From the NCBI RefSeq assembly GCF_003634315.1, contig NZ_RBXL01000001.1, forward strand, positions 3,886,501-3,950,500: 64,000 nucleotides of DNA. Reading direction: 5' to 3'. Shown here in pieces: positions 1-7,963 of the stretch (positions are counted from its first letter, which is position 1; each line of letters begins with the position of its first letter). The translations under genes were made by a program, and so were the position numbers. The notes beneath the pieces were generated by a model that saw nothing but the letters and a program-made list of their open reading frames with translations, ran no database searches and was not told where the DNA came from. This DNA is from Thiocapsa rosea. Lineage in GTDB: Bacteria > Pseudomonadota > Gammaproteobacteria > Chromatiales > Chromatiaceae.

Positions 1-447
1 ATCGTCTCGAGCGACAGCGATTTCACCCGGCTGGCGTCGCGTCTGCGCGAGTCCGGCATGACGGTGTACGGCTTCGGCGAGCAGAAAACCCCGGAGCCTT
101 TCGTCGCGGCCTGCGACAAGTTCGTCTTCACCGAGGTGCTGCGCGAAGGTGCGGGCGGCGACTCGACGACGCGCAAGAGCGGCAAGGATCTGCAGCGCGA
201 CGCCAAGTTGGTCAACCTGCTGCGCGCCGCCCTGGACGGTGCCGCGGACGACACCGGTTGGGCCGGACTCGGCGCCGTCGGCTCGGCGATCGCCAAGCGC
301 AGCCCCGAGTTCGACTCGCGCAATTACGGTTATGCCAAGCTCAGCGGACTGCTCAAGGCGATCCAGCTCTTCGACATCGAGGAGCGGCAGGTCGGGCGCG
401 GTCCGCACAAGGCGTTGTTCGTGCGGGATCAGAAGACGACGGCCTAA
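1..447 (+). CDS. NYN (PIN-like nuclease) / OST-HTH (LOTUS) protein, 5'-truncated
   Basis: The reading frame is open from the first base, so only the last 148 residues are seen. The fragment begins in the last part of a NYN/LabA-like PIN nuclease fold: the SDSDF motif near residues 4-8, then a strand ending in VYGFG. After a short linker, roughly residues 68-140 look like an OST-HTH/LOTUS domain (LVNLLRAAL at its start, LFVRD at its end). This architecture is known from bacterial LabA/MARF1-like proteins and is linked to RNA binding and cleavage. The substrate is unknown. Stop is TAA at 445-447. Confidence 0.75.
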   Translation: MVSSDSDFTRLASRLRESGMTVYGFGEQKTPEPFVAACDKFVFTEVLREGAGGDSTTRKSGKDLQRDAKLVNLLRAALDGAADDTGWAGLGAVGSAIAKRSPEFDSRNYGYAKLSGLLKAIQLFDIEERQVGRGPHKALFVRDQKTTA

Positions 448-554
448 GCCGCGTCTGCCGCGTCAACGGACGGGCTTCGGGTGGGTCTGTGTTGCGCGCA
501 TCTGCGGTGTCTGAGCGGACGCGGTTTGAGGTGATTTCCGGAGGAATCCGTACC

Positions 555-633
555 TGTAGGTTGTGCTGAGGGTAGGAAGCACAACTTCAGCGGGCGGTTC
601 GTTGTGCCTTGCACGGCTCGGCACAACCTACGG
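555..633. repeat. Palindromic GTAGGTTGTGC...GCACAACCTAC repeat
   Basis: The segment opens with GTAGGTTGTGC and closes with GCACAACCTACGG. It has further internal GCACAAC and GTTGTGC arms, so it can fold into nested hairpins. A related arm (TTGGGC...GCCCAACCTACGG) occurs near 5370-5400. It is the only notable structure in the first part of the 466-base gap between the NYN gene and tatD. Confidence 0.6.
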
Positions 634-689
634 CCCCGCACATTCCTGGTTGTCCCTCACGCCGTACGTCGCGAGCAAACCGTCGCAAA

Positions 690-806
<117 letters not shown>

Positions 807-913
807 TCGATCAGCGACGTGCGCAACGGGTCTATGAGCCAGGTCTGTCGAGGCGCGTTCGGATGTGTACTTCCATGCCTCGCGAGACGGCGATGCCGTG
901 CGGGATGCGATCT

Positions 914-1741
914 ATGATCGATACACACTGTCATTTGGATGTCGCCGAGTTTGATGCCGATCGGGATGCGGTGCTGGCCCGGACGCGTGGGGCCGGCGTG
1001 GCTGCGATCGTGGTCCCGGCGATCCATGCGCAGGGTTGGGACGGTCTGCTCGCGCTCTGTGCCTCGGCGGACGATCTCTATCCGGCGCTGGGTCTGCATC
1101 CGGTCTATCTCGACCGTCACCGTGCGTCCGATCTCGATGCGCTGGAACGGGCGATTGCGGAGCGTCGTCCGCTCGCCGTCGGCGAGATCGGTCTGGACTA
1201 TCGCCTGCCCGAGCTGGATCGAGCGGGTCAGCAGACGCTGTTCGAGGCGCAGTTGTCGATCGCCAGGTCCGCGGATTTGCCGGTGCTCCTGCATGTGCTC
1301 AAGGCCCATGACGAGGTCCTGGCGACACTTCGGCATGCTCGGGTGAAGGGCGGCATTGCGCATGCCTTCAACGGCAGTCTCCAGCAGGCACGGCAGTACC
1401 TGGATCTGGGGTTCCGGCTCGGCTTCGGAGGGATGTTGACCTTCACCCGCTCCTCGCGTCTGCGCCGTTTGGCGGCCGAGCTGCCGGGCGAGGCGATCGT
1501 GCTCGAGACGGATGCGCCGGATATGACGGTCGCCGCGCATCGGGGCGAGCGCAACAGCCCGGAGTATCTCCCGGATGTGCTGCAGGCGTTGGCGGATATC
1601 CGCGGCGAGTCGCCCGCCGCGCTGGATGACTCGACCACGCTCAATGCGTGCGACGTCTTGGGGCTTGAGATCGACGGCGCTCGCGATCGATCGACGTCCG
1701 ATCATGGCACCGATCAATGGAATGAATCATTGACGCCATGA
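914..1741 (+). CDS. tatD: TatD-family metal-dependent hydrolase
   Basis: A 275-residue protein of normal TatD length. It starts MIDTHCHLD, the first metal-binding HxH motif of the family. Later family signatures include GEIGLDY near residue 92, LLHVLKAH near 127, and ETDAPDMT near 199. TatD proteins are TIM-barrel nucleases/hydrolases that use divalent metal ions. The ATG at 914 is chosen because the HxH motif directly follows it; in-frame codons upstream (from 863) have no family match. The gene ends 53 bases before the SulP gene, so co-transcription is possible. Confidence 0.88.
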   Translation: MIDTHCHLDVAEFDADRDAVLARTRGAGVAAIVVPAIHAQGWDGLLALCASADDLYPALGLHPVYLDRHRASDLDALERAIAERRPLAVGEIGLDYRLPELDRAGQQTLFEAQLSIARSADLPVLLHVLKAHDEVLATLRHARVKGGIAHAFNGSLQQARQYLDLGFRLGFGGMLTFTRSSRLRRLAAELPGEAIVLETDAPDMTVAAHRGERNSPEYLPDVLQALADIRGESPAALDDSTTLNACDVLGLEIDGARDRSTSDHGTDQWNESLTP

Positions 1742-1794
1742 ATCTTGAGTATGCTTGGGGCCTTTTGAATCGATCGTCTCGAGGATCCTAGTCC

Positions 1795-3552
1795 GTGCCA
1801 CATGCCGTATCCGCCGGTCGCCGGTTGTTCGCTCGATTCTTCCCGTTTCTGGCCTGGGCCGGCGAGGTTCGGCATCCCCTGACGTTGCGGGCTGACCTGA
1901 TCGCGGGGATTACGGTGGCCCTGGTGCTGGTCCCGCAGTCGATGGCCTACGCCCAGCTTGCCGGGTTGCCCGTGCAGTACGGGCTCTATGCGGCCTTCCT
2001 GCCGCCAATCGTGGCGGCGTTGTTCGGCTCGTCTCGGCAGCTCTCGACCGGGCCGGTCGCAGTGGTGTCCTTGATGACGGCGGCGGCGCTCGGGCCGCTG
2101 GTCGCTACGAATCCCGAGGGCTACGTTGCCTATGCGGTCCTATTGGCCTTCATGGTCGGACTTTTTCAGTTGATGTTGGGGTTGCTTCGACTCGGCGTGC
2201 TGGTGGACTTTCTATCGCATCCCGTCGTGGTCGGATTCACCAACGCCGGTGCGCTCATTATCGCCACCTCTCAGATCGGCAAGCTCGTCGGGGTCAGCGT
2301 GTCGGGCTTCGAGCACCATTACGAGACCGTCTGGTACACCGTGCAGGCGGCGATGACGCAGACCCATCTGCCGACGCTCTGGATGGGCATGTTGGCTTTT
2401 GTGATCATGTTCGGTTTGCGCTCGGCTGCGCCGAAGGCCCCGTCGGTCCTGATCGCGGTCGTGGCGACGACGCTCCTGGCCTATTCCACCGGTTTCCAGG
2501 AGGCGGGCGGACGCGTGGTGGGGGAGATTCCGGTCGGACTGCCCGGGATGACGCTGCCGTCGTTGGATTGGCCGGTGATGGTGAGTCTCATCACGGCCGC
2601 CGTGACGATCGCGCTGATCGGCTTCATGGAGGCGATGTCCATCGCCAAGGTCATGGCGGCACGCAGCCGCCAGCGTCTGGACGCCAATCAGGAGCTGGTG
2701 GGGCAGGGACTGTCCAATATCGTCTCCGGTGCCTTTTCAGGCTACCCGGTGTCCGGCTCATTCTCGCGCTCGGCGGTCAATTTCAACGCCGGGGCGGTCA
2801 CGGGCTTCTCATCCGTGGTGGCCGGTTTAGCGGTTGCCGTCGCATTGCTTTGGCTGACCCCGCTGCTGTATCACCTGCCGCAGGCGACCCTGGCCGCAGT
2901 CATCATCCTGGCGGTGGTGAACCTCTTCAAGATCGCGCCGATCATTCATGCCTGGAAGGCCGAACCCACCGACGGCGTGGTTGCCGTCGTGACGTTCGGG
3001 TTGACCCTGTTGTTCGCCCCGCATCTCGATCAAGGCATCCTGGCCGGTGTCGGTCTCTCGCTCATCCTTTTTCTGTTCCGGACCATGCGCCCGCGTTTTG
3101 CCGTTCTGTCGCGGTACGAGGACGGCACCATGCGCGATATCGCCGTGCATCACCTGCCGACCAGTCCCAAGATCTCGATCGTACGTTTCGACGGCTCGCT
3201 CTATTTCGCCAATGCAGGCTATTTCGAAACCCGGGTCTTGGCAGTGGTCGCCGACAACCCGGAGCTGGAGTACCTGATCATCGACGGGGAGGGCATCAAC
3301 CAGCTTGATGCCACCGGCGAGGAGGTGCTGCATCATTTGGCCGAGCGACTGCGCGAACGGGGGATCGAGGTCCTGGTGGCACGGATGAAGAAGCAGTTCA
3401 TGGACACGATCCGGCGTACCGGCCTGATCCACATCATGGGCGAGGATCACTTCTTCTCGCGCGTGACCTATGCCTTGAACTACGCCTGGGACCGCCTCGG
3501 CGACCGTTATGACCGTACCACCTGCCCGCTGCGCAGTCCGGCAGTGACCTGA
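1795..3552 (+). CDS. SulP-family anion permease with STAS domain
   Basis: A 585-residue inner-membrane transporter. The N-terminal part (about 30-430) is strongly hydrophobic and carries SulP family motifs: LVPQSMAYAQLAG near residue 45, GPVAVVSL near 85, and SFSRSAVN near 323. The C-terminal 130 residues form a cytoplasmic STAS domain (IVRFDGSLYFANA; IDGEGINQLDATG). SulP proteins move sulfate, bicarbonate or other anions; the substrate cannot be read from sequence. Sulfate or bicarbonate would both suit an autotrophic sulfur bacterium. Start is GTG at 1795; no convincing Shine-Dalgarno is seen. Confidence 0.9.
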   Translation: MPHAVSAGRRLFARFFPFLAWAGEVRHPLTLRADLIAGITVALVLVPQSMAYAQLAGLPVQYGLYAAFLPPIVAALFGSSRQLSTGPVAVVSLMTAAALGPLVATNPEGYVAYAVLLAFMVGLFQLMLGLLRLGVLVDFLSHPVVVGFTNAGALIIATSQIGKLVGVSVSGFEHHYETVWYTVQAAMTQTHLPTLWMGMLAFVIMFGLRSAAPKAPSVLIAVVATTLLAYSTGFQEAGGRVVGEIPVGLPGMTLPSLDWPVMVSLITAAVTIALIGFMEAMSIAKVMAARSRQRLDANQELVGQGLSNIVSGAFSGYPVSGSFSRSAVNFNAGAVTGFSSVVAGLAVAVALLWLTPLLYHLPQATLAAVIILAVVNLFKIAPIIHAWKAEPTDGVVAVVTFGLTLLFAPHLDQGILAGVGLSLILFLFRTMRPRFAVLSRYEDGTMRDIAVHHLPTSPKISIVRFDGSLYFANAGYFETRVLAVVADNPELEYLIIDGEGINQLDATGEEVLHHLAERLRERGIEVLVARMKKQFMDTIRRTGLIHIMGEDHFFSRVTYALNYAWDRLGDRYDRTTCPLRSPAVT

Positions 3553-3702
3553 GGCGAGTCGGACGCAGAGGCGAACCGAAGCCGGTCTTGGTCATCGACC
3601 CGGCCACCTCCCCGATCGCATCGGGTGGACGAGCGTCCAGAGCGAGATGCTCATTTTCGAGTCAGTTCGACGCTTGGTGCATTCACGGCCCTTGGCGGGG
3701 GT

Positions 3703-3818
3703 GCGGTTTAAAACCATAGATTTTTTAATATCTTAAACCGCGCCGGCTCCGGCGATCGTCAGGTCTGGCCGGGCCGATCCCATCCAAAACCTCGCATATC
3801 GCGGTGGGCGCGGTTTAA
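3703..3818. repeat. TTTAAACCGCG palindromic repeat, A module (copy 1)
   Basis: An A module runs from TTAAACCGCGCCGGCTCC (3733) to GCGCGGTTTAA (3818). It is preceded by an AT-rich spacer and a remnant GCGGTTTAAA (3703). The outer end supplies the TAA stop codon of the photolyase gene, which reads on the minus strand (3815-3817). The rest of the 262-base gap before it shows nothing else. Confidence 0.85.
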
Positions 3819-5266
3819 TCCGCCCTGGCCGCCGTCTTGACGACCTCGTAGGCCGCTAGGGCCGCCTCGCGCGACGCCTTGAGATCCACGATCGGGGCCG
3901 GGTAGTCGCGCCCGATCCGAATGCCGGCATGACCGAGCAAGGCGGCCGGGGCGGTCCAGGGTTGATGGATGTATTTGTCCGGCAGGCGGGCCAGCTCCGG
4001 GCACCAGCGTCGAACATAGGTTCCTGCCTTGTCGAAGCGCTCGCCCTGCAGGACCGGGTTGAAGATGCGGAAATAGGGCGCGGCGTCCGCACCGCAGCCG
4101 GCGCTCCACTGCCAGCCGAGGCTATTGGCGGCGAGATCCGCGTCGACCAGGGTGTCCCAGAACCAGCGTGCGCCGGCCTGCCAGGGCAGGCGCAGATTCT
4201 TGGTCAGGAAGGAAGCGACGACCATCCGCACCCGGTTGTGCATCCAGCCAGTGTGCCAGAGCTGGCGCATGCCGGCATCGACCAGCGGGATGCCGGTCTC
4301 TCCGCGCTGCCAGGCCCGGAGCATCCGCTCGGCGTCGTCTTCGCGCCAAGGCAGGGCGGCGAAGCGCCGATCCAGCGGCTCGTCCGTGGTGTGCGGGTAG
4401 TGATAGATCAGATGGTGGGCAAACTCGCGCCAGCCGATCTCGCGCACGAAGGACTCGACCGGATCCGCGGTCGGGTCGTCCCACTGCTCTTTGACCATGG
4501 CGATCATCCGACGCGGACCGATCTCGCCGAAGTGCAGGTGCGGCGAGAGCTCGGATGTCCCGGCTTGCGCCGGCAGGTCGCGCACGGTCGCGTAGCCCCG
4601 GACGCGGTCTCGCAGAAAGGTGCGCGCATGCTCGAGCGCGGCGGTCTCGCCCGGTGTCCAGGTCTCGCGCAATCCCGCGTCCCATGGGATGGTCGGGAGC
4701 AGGCCGAGGCGTTCGAGGGGGAGCGAGTCAAGCGACTCCGGGGGCGGCGGCAAGACCGCCGGAGCGGGCAGGGGGCGGACGTCGGAAAGTCGAGCGGCGC
4801 AGCGGCGCCAGAAGGCGGTGAAGACCCGGTAGGGCTCGCCGGTGCCGGTGGCGATCTCCCAAGGCTCGAACAGAAGCGATGCGTTGTGACTGTCCACCCG
4901 CAGGCCATCGGCCCGCAAAGCTTGCTTGATCCGGCCGTCGCGCTCGCGTGAGGTCGGATCGTAGAGGCGATTCCAGTGGATCCGGGTGGCGCCGGTCGCC
5001 GCGACGATACGCCGCAGCTCGGCCAGGCTGTCCCCGCGTGCGATCAGGAGCCGACTGCCGAACGCCTGTAGAGCCTGGTCGAGGCTCGACAGGCTGCCGT
5101 GCAGCCACCACCGACTCGCTGCACCCGGTGCCCAAGGCGCTTCCGAGTCCGGGTCGTAGACATAGACGGGTACGAGCCTGGCGCAGTCGACCAAGGCCGC
5201 TTGAAGCGCGGGGTTGTCGTCGAGACGCAGGTCGCGACGAAGCCAGAGGATGGCGGTGCTCGGCAT
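3815..5266 (-). CDS. phrB: Deoxyribodipyrimidine photolyase (class I CPD photolyase)
   Basis: A 483-residue flavoprotein of the photolyase/cryptochrome family. Residues 1-130 form the antenna-binding Rossmann-like domain (ILWLRRDLRLDDNPAL). The C-terminal FAD-binding domain carries the family signatures TSELSPHLHFGEI, WREFAHHL, and DAGMRQLWHTGWMHNRVRM, then WQWSAGCGADAAPYFRIFNP. These are typical of class I CPD photolyases, which repair UV-induced pyrimidine dimers using blue light. Length is normal. The stop codon lies inside the end of a palindromic repeat. It is apparently transcribed alone. Confidence 0.93.
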   Translation of the reverse strand: MPSTAILWLRRDLRLDDNPALQAALVDCARLVPVYVYDPDSEAPWAPGAASRWWLHGSLSSLDQALQAFGSRLLIARGDSLAELRRIVAATGATRIHWNRLYDPTSRERDGRIKQALRADGLRVDSHNASLLFEPWEIATGTGEPYRVFTAFWRRCAARLSDVRPLPAPAVLPPPPESLDSLPLERLGLLPTIPWDAGLRETWTPGETAALEHARTFLRDRVRGYATVRDLPAQAGTSELSPHLHFGEIGPRRMIAMVKEQWDDPTADPVESFVREIGWREFAHHLIYHYPHTTDEPLDRRFAALPWREDDAERMLRAWQRGETGIPLVDAGMRQLWHTGWMHNRVRMVVASFLTKNLRLPWQAGARWFWDTLVDADLAANSLGWQWSAGCGADAAPYFRIFNPVLQGERFDKAGTYVRRWCPELARLPDKYIHQPWTAPAALLGHAGIRIGRDYPAPIVDLKASREAALAAYEVVKTAARAD

Positions 5267-5432
5267 TGCGGGGTCCGGTCTCGGGTCGGTTTGAATTCGG
5301 CTGCGGGCTCGATGCGAGGGAGCCGATGGGTCTCTCGCGCCGGGTCGGAGCGACCGCCGGGGTTGTTGGGCATCGCTCCCGCTCGGCCCAACCTACGGCG
5401 AATGCATTCCGGATTGCAAGCAACCGATCTCC

Positions 5433-5517
5433 TGAACCGCGTCGCCACCGACCGTGACGAGCCGTACAAAGGCGATCCTAAACGCCAAGTCTGCATGCGC
5501 CCGCAGGACGCGGTTCA
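5433..5517. repeat. Diverged B-type member of the AACCGCG palindromic repeat family
   Basis: It runs from TGAACCGCGTCGCC to GGACGCGGTTCA, with internal AAAGGC and AAACGC matching other B modules. The third base of the terminal TTTAAA box is changed, giving TGAACCGCG. The outer end again supplies a stop codon: the TGA of the dienelactone hydrolase gene on the minus strand (5515-5517). Confidence 0.65.
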
Positions 5518-6300
5518 GTCCGCGAAGACCTCGTCGAAGAACCCCTGCATCAACGCCCAAGACCGCGCATCGGCCTTGGGGTCATAGGCGAGTGCGTCGA
5601 TCCCGAACGCGGCGGCGTCCGGGTTGGTGAAGCCATGGCGTGCGCCCGAGTAGACGATCATCTGCCAATCGGCCCCGGCCGCGTCGAGCCCTTCCTTGAA
5701 GGCGGCGATGCGCTCGGGCGGGACAAAGCTGTCGGCCTCGCCGTGGGCGATCAGGATGCTTGGCTTGATGGCGCCGGGCTCCAAGTTTTCGGCTGGGGGC
5801 AGGGAGCCATGGAAGCTCGCCACACCGTCGAGATCGGCACCGGCATAGGCCATCTGCATCACGGTGGCGCCGCCGAAGCAGTAGCCGATGGCGGCGAGCT
5901 TCTCGGTGTCGACGCGGTCGCTGGTCTTCAGGGTTTCGAGCCCGGCCAAAGCGCGCTGCTGCCAAGCGGACTGATTGGCGGTGATCTGCTGCATCCAGCC
6001 CTGGGCGTCGGGCGCGTGATCGGTGACCTTGTTGTCACCATACATGTCGGCAGCGAAGGCGACATAGCCAAGCTCGGCGAGCATCTCCGCGCGTTTCTTG
6101 ATGTAGTCGTTCAGGCCCCACCACTCGTGAATGACGAGCACGCCGGGGCGTTTGCCCTCGATCGAATCGTCGTAGCTGAGATAGCCCGTGAGGACGGTGT
6201 CGCCGTCGCGGTATTCGACACGCTCGGTCTGGATGGCGGCGCCCGCGACGAGAGGGGCGCAGAGCAGCAAGGCGGCCATGTGAGTCGATGGTCTTCTCAT
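5515..6300 (-). CDS. Exported dienelactone hydrolase family protein
   Basis: A 261-residue alpha/beta hydrolase. The N-terminus (MRRPSTHM, then a hydrophobic run ending AGAA) looks like a signal peptide, so a periplasmic location is likely. The catalytic nucleophile is the Cys in GYCFGG. The Asp follows in HGEADSFV and the His in GARHGF; this Cys-Asp-His triad defines the dienelactone hydrolase family. The native substrate is unknown. The ATG at 6300 is preferred because it is preceded by GGAGAG and starts a signal peptide; upstream codons to 6387 look non-coding. Confidence 0.88.
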   Translation of the reverse strand: MRRPSTHMAALLLCAPLVAGAAIQTERVEYRDGDTVLTGYLSYDDSIEGKRPGVLVIHEWWGLNDYIKKRAEMLAELGYVAFAADMYGDNKVTDHAPDAQGWMQQITANQSAWQQRALAGLETLKTSDRVDTEKLAAIGYCFGGATVMQMAYAGADLDGVASFHGSLPPAENLEPGAIKPSILIAHGEADSFVPPERIAAFKEGLDAAGADWQMIVYSGARHGFTNPDAAAFGIDALAYDPKADARSWALMQGFFDEVFAD

Positions 6301-6511
6301 GAGTCTCTCCGATCCGGTGATTGACTGAGCTTTGGAATGGGTCCTGTGCGCCGGCCTGGAGCCGCCGAAGAGGCGGGAGGCCGACACGGTTTGCGAAAGG
6401 TCAGGCCATGCGGCCCGGATGACAACCCCGAGTCCCTCGGTTCAGCGCAGCGAGCCGTCAGCGTGATTGTCACGCGATCGGCATTGCGACAAGCGCGGGA
6501 CCTCTCTATCC

Positions 6512-6703
6512 TAAACTGCGCCCGGAGCGATATGCGTCATTCTCACGTTGTGTTTGGCCTTGTAGATATCCTCGATCTCGGTGAGATGCGGTTTAAAATT
6601 TAATTTTTTCAATATCTTAAACCGCGCCGGCTCCAGCGGTCGTCAAGTCTTCCGAGGCCGATCCCGTCCAAAAACATCGCAGACCGCGCTGGGCGCGGTT
6701 TAA
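6512..6703. repeat. Composite palindromic repeat, two modules plus AT-rich spacer (copy 3)
   Basis: The first module runs from TAAACTGCGCCCGG to GATGCGGTTTAAA (about 6598). An AT-rich spacer follows, then an A module from TTAAACCGCGCCGGCTCC (6617) to GCGCGGTTTAA (6703). This fills most of the 472-base gap between the dienelactone hydrolase and deacetylase genes. I see no gene in the rest of the gap. Confidence 0.85.
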
Positions 6704-6772
6704 TGCTGCGATGCAACAGGTTGCCGGGAGGCATTTCTTGATCCCGACCGGATCTGCTTCGCGGCGAGTGCA

Positions 6773-7705
6773 TCACGCGTGTCCGATCAACTCATCGACG
6801 TGCGCACTGACGCTGCGTCCGAGCGCGGACAGACTGTAGCCGCCTTCCAGACAGGACACGACACGCTCTTGTGCATGCCGGCGTGCCAGCAGGTGGAGCT
6901 CGCGAGTGATCCAGGCATAATCGGGCTCGCGCAGATTGAAGTGCGCCATATCGTCCTCGACATGCCCGTCGAACCCCGCCGAGATCATGACCAGCTGTGG
7001 TGCGAAGGCGTCGAGCTTGGGCAGCCATGCGGCCTCCACCGCGGCCCGAAAGGCCGCCCCGTCGGTCAGCTTGGGCAGCGGCAGGTTGAGGATGTTGGGC
7101 ACCTTGGTGTCTGCGCCGCATCCGGGATAGAAGGGGTGCTGAAAGCTCGAGCAGAAGAGCACGCGCTCGTCGCCGCTGAAGATCTCCTCGGTGCCGTTGC
7201 CGTGGTGGACGTCGAAATCGACGATGGCGATCCGCTCGATGCCGTGTTCGGCCATCGCATGTGCGGCGCCGACGGCGACGTTGTTGAAGAGGCAGAAGCC
7301 TCCGGTCGTGCGCCGCCCGGCATGATGGCCGGGCGGGCGAACGCAACAAAAGGCCGCATGATGTTTTTCGCTCATCACCAGGTCGACCCCGAGGATGGCG
7401 CCGCCGGCCGCGCGCAGTGCAGCCGGCAAGGTATGGCTGTTCATGGCGGTGTCGCCGTCGACCCAGACCAAGACGTCGTCGACCTCCGGGGCGGCATCGA
7501 GCAGCCCCTGGACATAGTCCGCATCATGCACGCGTGTCAACTGCGCCACGCTCGCCTCGGGTGCGTCGTAGTGGGTGACCAGCATCTCCATCCCGGAGGC
7601 AATCATGCGATCCTGGATGGCGTAGAGTCGCTCCGGACACTCGGGATGGTGCGCACCCATCTTGTGCTGTTGACAGGACGGGTGAGAGATGAATGCGAGG
7701 TTCAT
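6773..7705 (-). CDS. Histone deacetylase family protein (class II-like protein or amine deacetylase)
   Basis: A 310-residue zinc hydrolase of the HDAC/AcuC/APAH family. Motifs in order: HPECPERL near 20, RPPGHHAG near 125, FCLFNNVAVGA near 140, VDFDVHHGNGTEEIF near 165 (zinc ligands D and H), and SAGFDGH near 250. Such enzymes deacetylate lysines on proteins such as acetyl-CoA synthetase, or small acetylated amines. The start at 7705 is preceded by GAGGA and opens directly into the domain. It is divergent from a Pat-type acetyltransferase gene 258 bases away, suggesting a writer/eraser pair for protein acetylation. Confidence 0.9.
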   Translation of the reverse strand: MNLAFISHPSCQQHKMGAHHPECPERLYAIQDRMIASGMEMLVTHYDAPEASVAQLTRVHDADYVQGLLDAAPEVDDVLVWVDGDTAMNSHTLPAALRAAGGAILGVDLVMSEKHHAAFCCVRPPGHHAGRRTTGGFCLFNNVAVGAAHAMAEHGIERIAIVDFDVHHGNGTEEIFSGDERVLFCSSFQHPFYPGCGADTKVPNILNLPLPKLTDGAAFRAAVEAAWLPKLDAFAPQLVMISAGFDGHVEDDMAHFNLREPDYAWITRELHLLARRHAQERVVSCLEGGYSLSALGRSVSAHVDELIGHA

Positions 7706-7963
7706 GCAATGGTCCTCAAGGCATTGATCGCACGCGGGAGACGGATCGTGCCCGGGCAATTCTCGTTGTCGTTCGGCGCGTTGCTGCGCCCGTGTCGAAT
7801 CCTTGAATCCACTCTTTCGAGCTTTTTGGTCTTCGAAACGCGTCTACGCCGACCCGGCGGATGCATCCGAGGCATCACCGATCCAGCACCCGGGCGTGTC
7901 ACGCCCGACGCGTTTCGAACGCGGTTTAGCTTAATCCTTTTTATTGCCCGGGAGGGCGATTCC

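Noticed and set aside
7917-7930. A lone GCGGTTTAGC motif before the Pat-type gene
   Set aside because: It resembles one end of the palindromic repeat but no partner end or module lies 85-88 bases away.
6779-7963. In-frame extension of the Pat-type gene by 395 codons upstream
   Set aside because: It runs antisense through the deacetylase gene and has no recognisable domain. ATG 7964 with GGAGGG is the better start.
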